In this document: positions 5,428-6,342 of the stretch, one piece after another | How positions within the stretch are numbered: position 1 is the first letter of the stretch | Layout of the letters: each line of letters opens with the position of its first letter | Assembly: GCA_903894655.1 (NCBI GenBank) | Contig: CAITQY010000453.1 | Coordinates: forward strand, 1 to 6,342 | Length of the DNA stretch: 6,342 nt | Origin: an uncultured Gemmatimonadota bacterium | GTDB taxonomy: Bacteria > Gemmatimonadota > Gemmatimonadetes > Gemmatimonadales > Gemmatimonadaceae | Direction: 5' to 3' | Notes under the pieces: generated by a model | Databases searched by the model: none | Seen by the model: the letters and a program-made list of their open reading frames with translations, nothing else | Told to the model about the DNA's origin: nothing | Made by a program: the position numbers and the translations under genes

Positions 5428-6162
5428 ATGGTAACATTCGAAACCACCCCCGTGCGATTTACTCCGTCCAAGATGAGCGTCTCGCTGGATCGCATCACCG
5501 ATTTTCTGTCCACGGTCCCGATCTTCCGCGAGCTTGAGCGGTCGGCAGTCCGCGGATTTGCCGAACTCACGCGGGAGCAGCGCTTCGCCAAGGGGGCCAG
5601 GGTCGTCGCCGAAGGCGACCCCGGCGATGCCCTGTTCGTGGTGCGCTCCGGTGAAGTGAAAATCGTCCTCATCGGCGACGACGGCCGTGAAGTGATTCTC
5701 AACATCCTCACCGTCGGCAGTCATTTTGGCGAGCTCTCGCTGATCGATGGTCGTCCGCGCTCGGCTCACGTGGTCACCACGCAGCCGTCCAGCCTCTTGG
5801 TGCTGCGCCGTGCCGATTTCCGCCGTCAGGTGGACACAAGCCCGCAGCTGGCCTGGGGCCTGATGGTCGAACTCTCGCGCCGCCTGCGTCAAGCCGACGG
5901 GACCATTGGCGGCCTCGTGCTGCTCGACGTGCCGGGCCGTGTCGCCAAGGTGCTGTTGGAGCACGTCACGTCGGGTGAACCGGCCACGCTGATCAAGCAG
6001 CTCACACACCAGACGATGGCGCAGATGATCGGCGCCAGCCGCGAGACGGTGTCACGCGCGATGTCGGAGTTCCAGGAGAAAGGATGGATCTCAGTACAGC
6101 GACGCGTCGTCACGATCGTGGATCGGGCCGCCCTCGAAGCCCGCACGCGTCCACGCGGATGA
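5428..6162 (+). CDS. Crp/Fnr-family transcriptional regulator
   Basis: A 244-residue cytoplasmic DNA-binding regulator, expected to work as a dimer. Seen: a short N-terminal extension (1-20); a cyclic-nucleotide-binding beta-roll domain (about 30-135) with GDPGDALFVVRSGEVKI (63-79) and the phosphate-binding cassette GELSLIDGRPRSA (101-113); a dimer helix (about 138-156); and a C-terminal winged helix with TMAQMIGASRETVSRAM (196-212) and the wing through GWISVQRR (219-226). In the cassette Glu102 and Arg111-Ser112 correspond to Glu72 and Arg82-Ser83 of E. coli CRP, so binding of cAMP or a related nucleotide is plausible. There is no N-terminal cysteine cluster as in FNR, so an oxygen-sensing iron-sulfur role is unlikely. 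The recognition helix SRETVSR is close to the SRETVGR of CRP. The gene is divergent from prfA, its start has a good ribosome-binding site, and a tandem repeat begins 5 bp after its stop. Targets cannot be read from this window. Confidence 0.92.
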   Translation: MVTFETTPVRFTPSKMSVSLDRITDFLSTVPIFRELERSAVRGFAELTREQRFAKGARVVAEGDPGDALFVVRSGEVKIVLIGDDGREVILNILTVGSHFGELSLIDGRPRSAHVVTTQPSSLLVLRRADFRRQVDTSPQLAWGLMVELSRRLRQADGTIGGLVLLDVPGRVAKVLLEHVTSGEPATLIKQLTHQTMAQMIGASRETVSRAMSEFQEKGWISVQRRVVTIVDRAALEARTRPRG

Positions 6163-6167
6163 TGTCA

Positions 6168-6342
6168 CGCCACTCCCTCTCAGCGCCACTCACTTTTAGC
6201 GCCGTTCACTTTTAGCGCCGTTCACTTTTAGCGCCGTTCACTCTTAGCGCCGTTCCCTCTCAGCGCCGTTCCCTCTCAGCGCCGTTCACTCTCAGCGCCG
6301 TTCACTCTTAGCGCCGTTCACTCTTAGCGCCGTTCCCTCTTA
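6168..6342. repeat. 16-bp tandem repeat array, ten full units plus one cut by the window edge
   Basis: Head-to-tail units with consensus CGCCGTTCMCTYTYAG (M is A or C, Y is C or T), starting at 6168, 6184, 6200 and so on every 16 bp to 6328, where the last unit has 15 bases before the window ends. No unit gains or loses a base. Variation is confined to unit positions 5-6 (AC in the first two units, GT afterwards), 9 (A/C), 12 and 14 (C/T). The period is not a multiple of three, and TAG (plus) and TGA or TAA (minus) recur within units, so the array is non-coding. Units have no internal dyad. The array follows the crp stop codon, and no intrinsic terminator is visible before it. It could be a minisatellite, a set of protein-binding sites, or part of a 3' untranslated region. 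Its full length is unknown. Confidence 0.95.

Noticed and set aside
5386..6009. 207-codon open frame on the minus strand.
   Set aside because: It is antisense to the Crp/Fnr gene, whose domain motifs are unmistakable; the antisense protein has no recognisable features and high GC explains the open frame.
6168..6342. Possible CRISPR array.
   Set aside because: Units are contiguous 16-mers with no spacers, and no cas gene is present in the window.

Overview
The window is high-GC, tightly packed bacterial chromosome with housekeeping content. A LolA-type lipoprotein carrier points to a diderm (outer-membrane) organism. A YlbF-family protein, best known from Firmicutes, sits in the same neighbourhood as release-factor genes, and a short tandem repeat fills the right edge. 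Together these suggest a deep-branching diderm lineage, with Gemmatimonadota my best guess. That assignment is inference from gene content and style, not from a marker gene search.

Layout, left to right. (1) Bases 1-420, plus strand: the 3' part of a lolA-like gene, cut by the window edge. (2) Bases 430-5169, minus strand: a five-gene block read right to left, prfA (release factor RF1), prmC (methyltransferase for the release-factor GGQ glutamine), a ylbF-family gene, tmk (thymidylate kinase) and a ctpA-type S41 peptidase. The only gap inside the block is 42 bp, before the ylbF-like gene, and it carries a strong Shine-Dalgarno inside a small hairpin. The other three junctions are overlaps of exactly 8 nt with the same octamer NTGGCTGA (GTG-, TTG- and ATG-starting). 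(3) Bases 5170-5427: a divergent regulatory region between prfA and a crp/fnr gene, with a 12-bp stem on the prfA side and a pyrimidine-rich tract and hairpin on the crp side. (4) Bases 5428-6162, plus strand: a Crp/Fnr-family regulator with an intact cyclic-nucleotide phosphate-binding motif and a canonical helix-turn-helix. (5) Bases 6168-6342: a 16-bp tandem repeat, ten full units and one cut by the window edge, starting 5 bp after the crp stop codon.

How the genes fit together. PrfA terminates translation at UAA and UAG, and PrmC modifies it, so that pair is a functional unit. Tmk supplies dTDP for DNA synthesis. CtpA (periplasmic protease) and LolA (periplasmic lipoprotein chaperone) both act in the cell envelope, but they are convergent and so not co-transcribed. 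The ylbF-like gene is the least expected member. I found no CRISPR array, insertion sequence, tRNA, rRNA or defence system. The least explained items are the repeated octamer overlap, the prfA leader stem, the hairpin-borne ribosome-binding site and the terminal tandem repeat.
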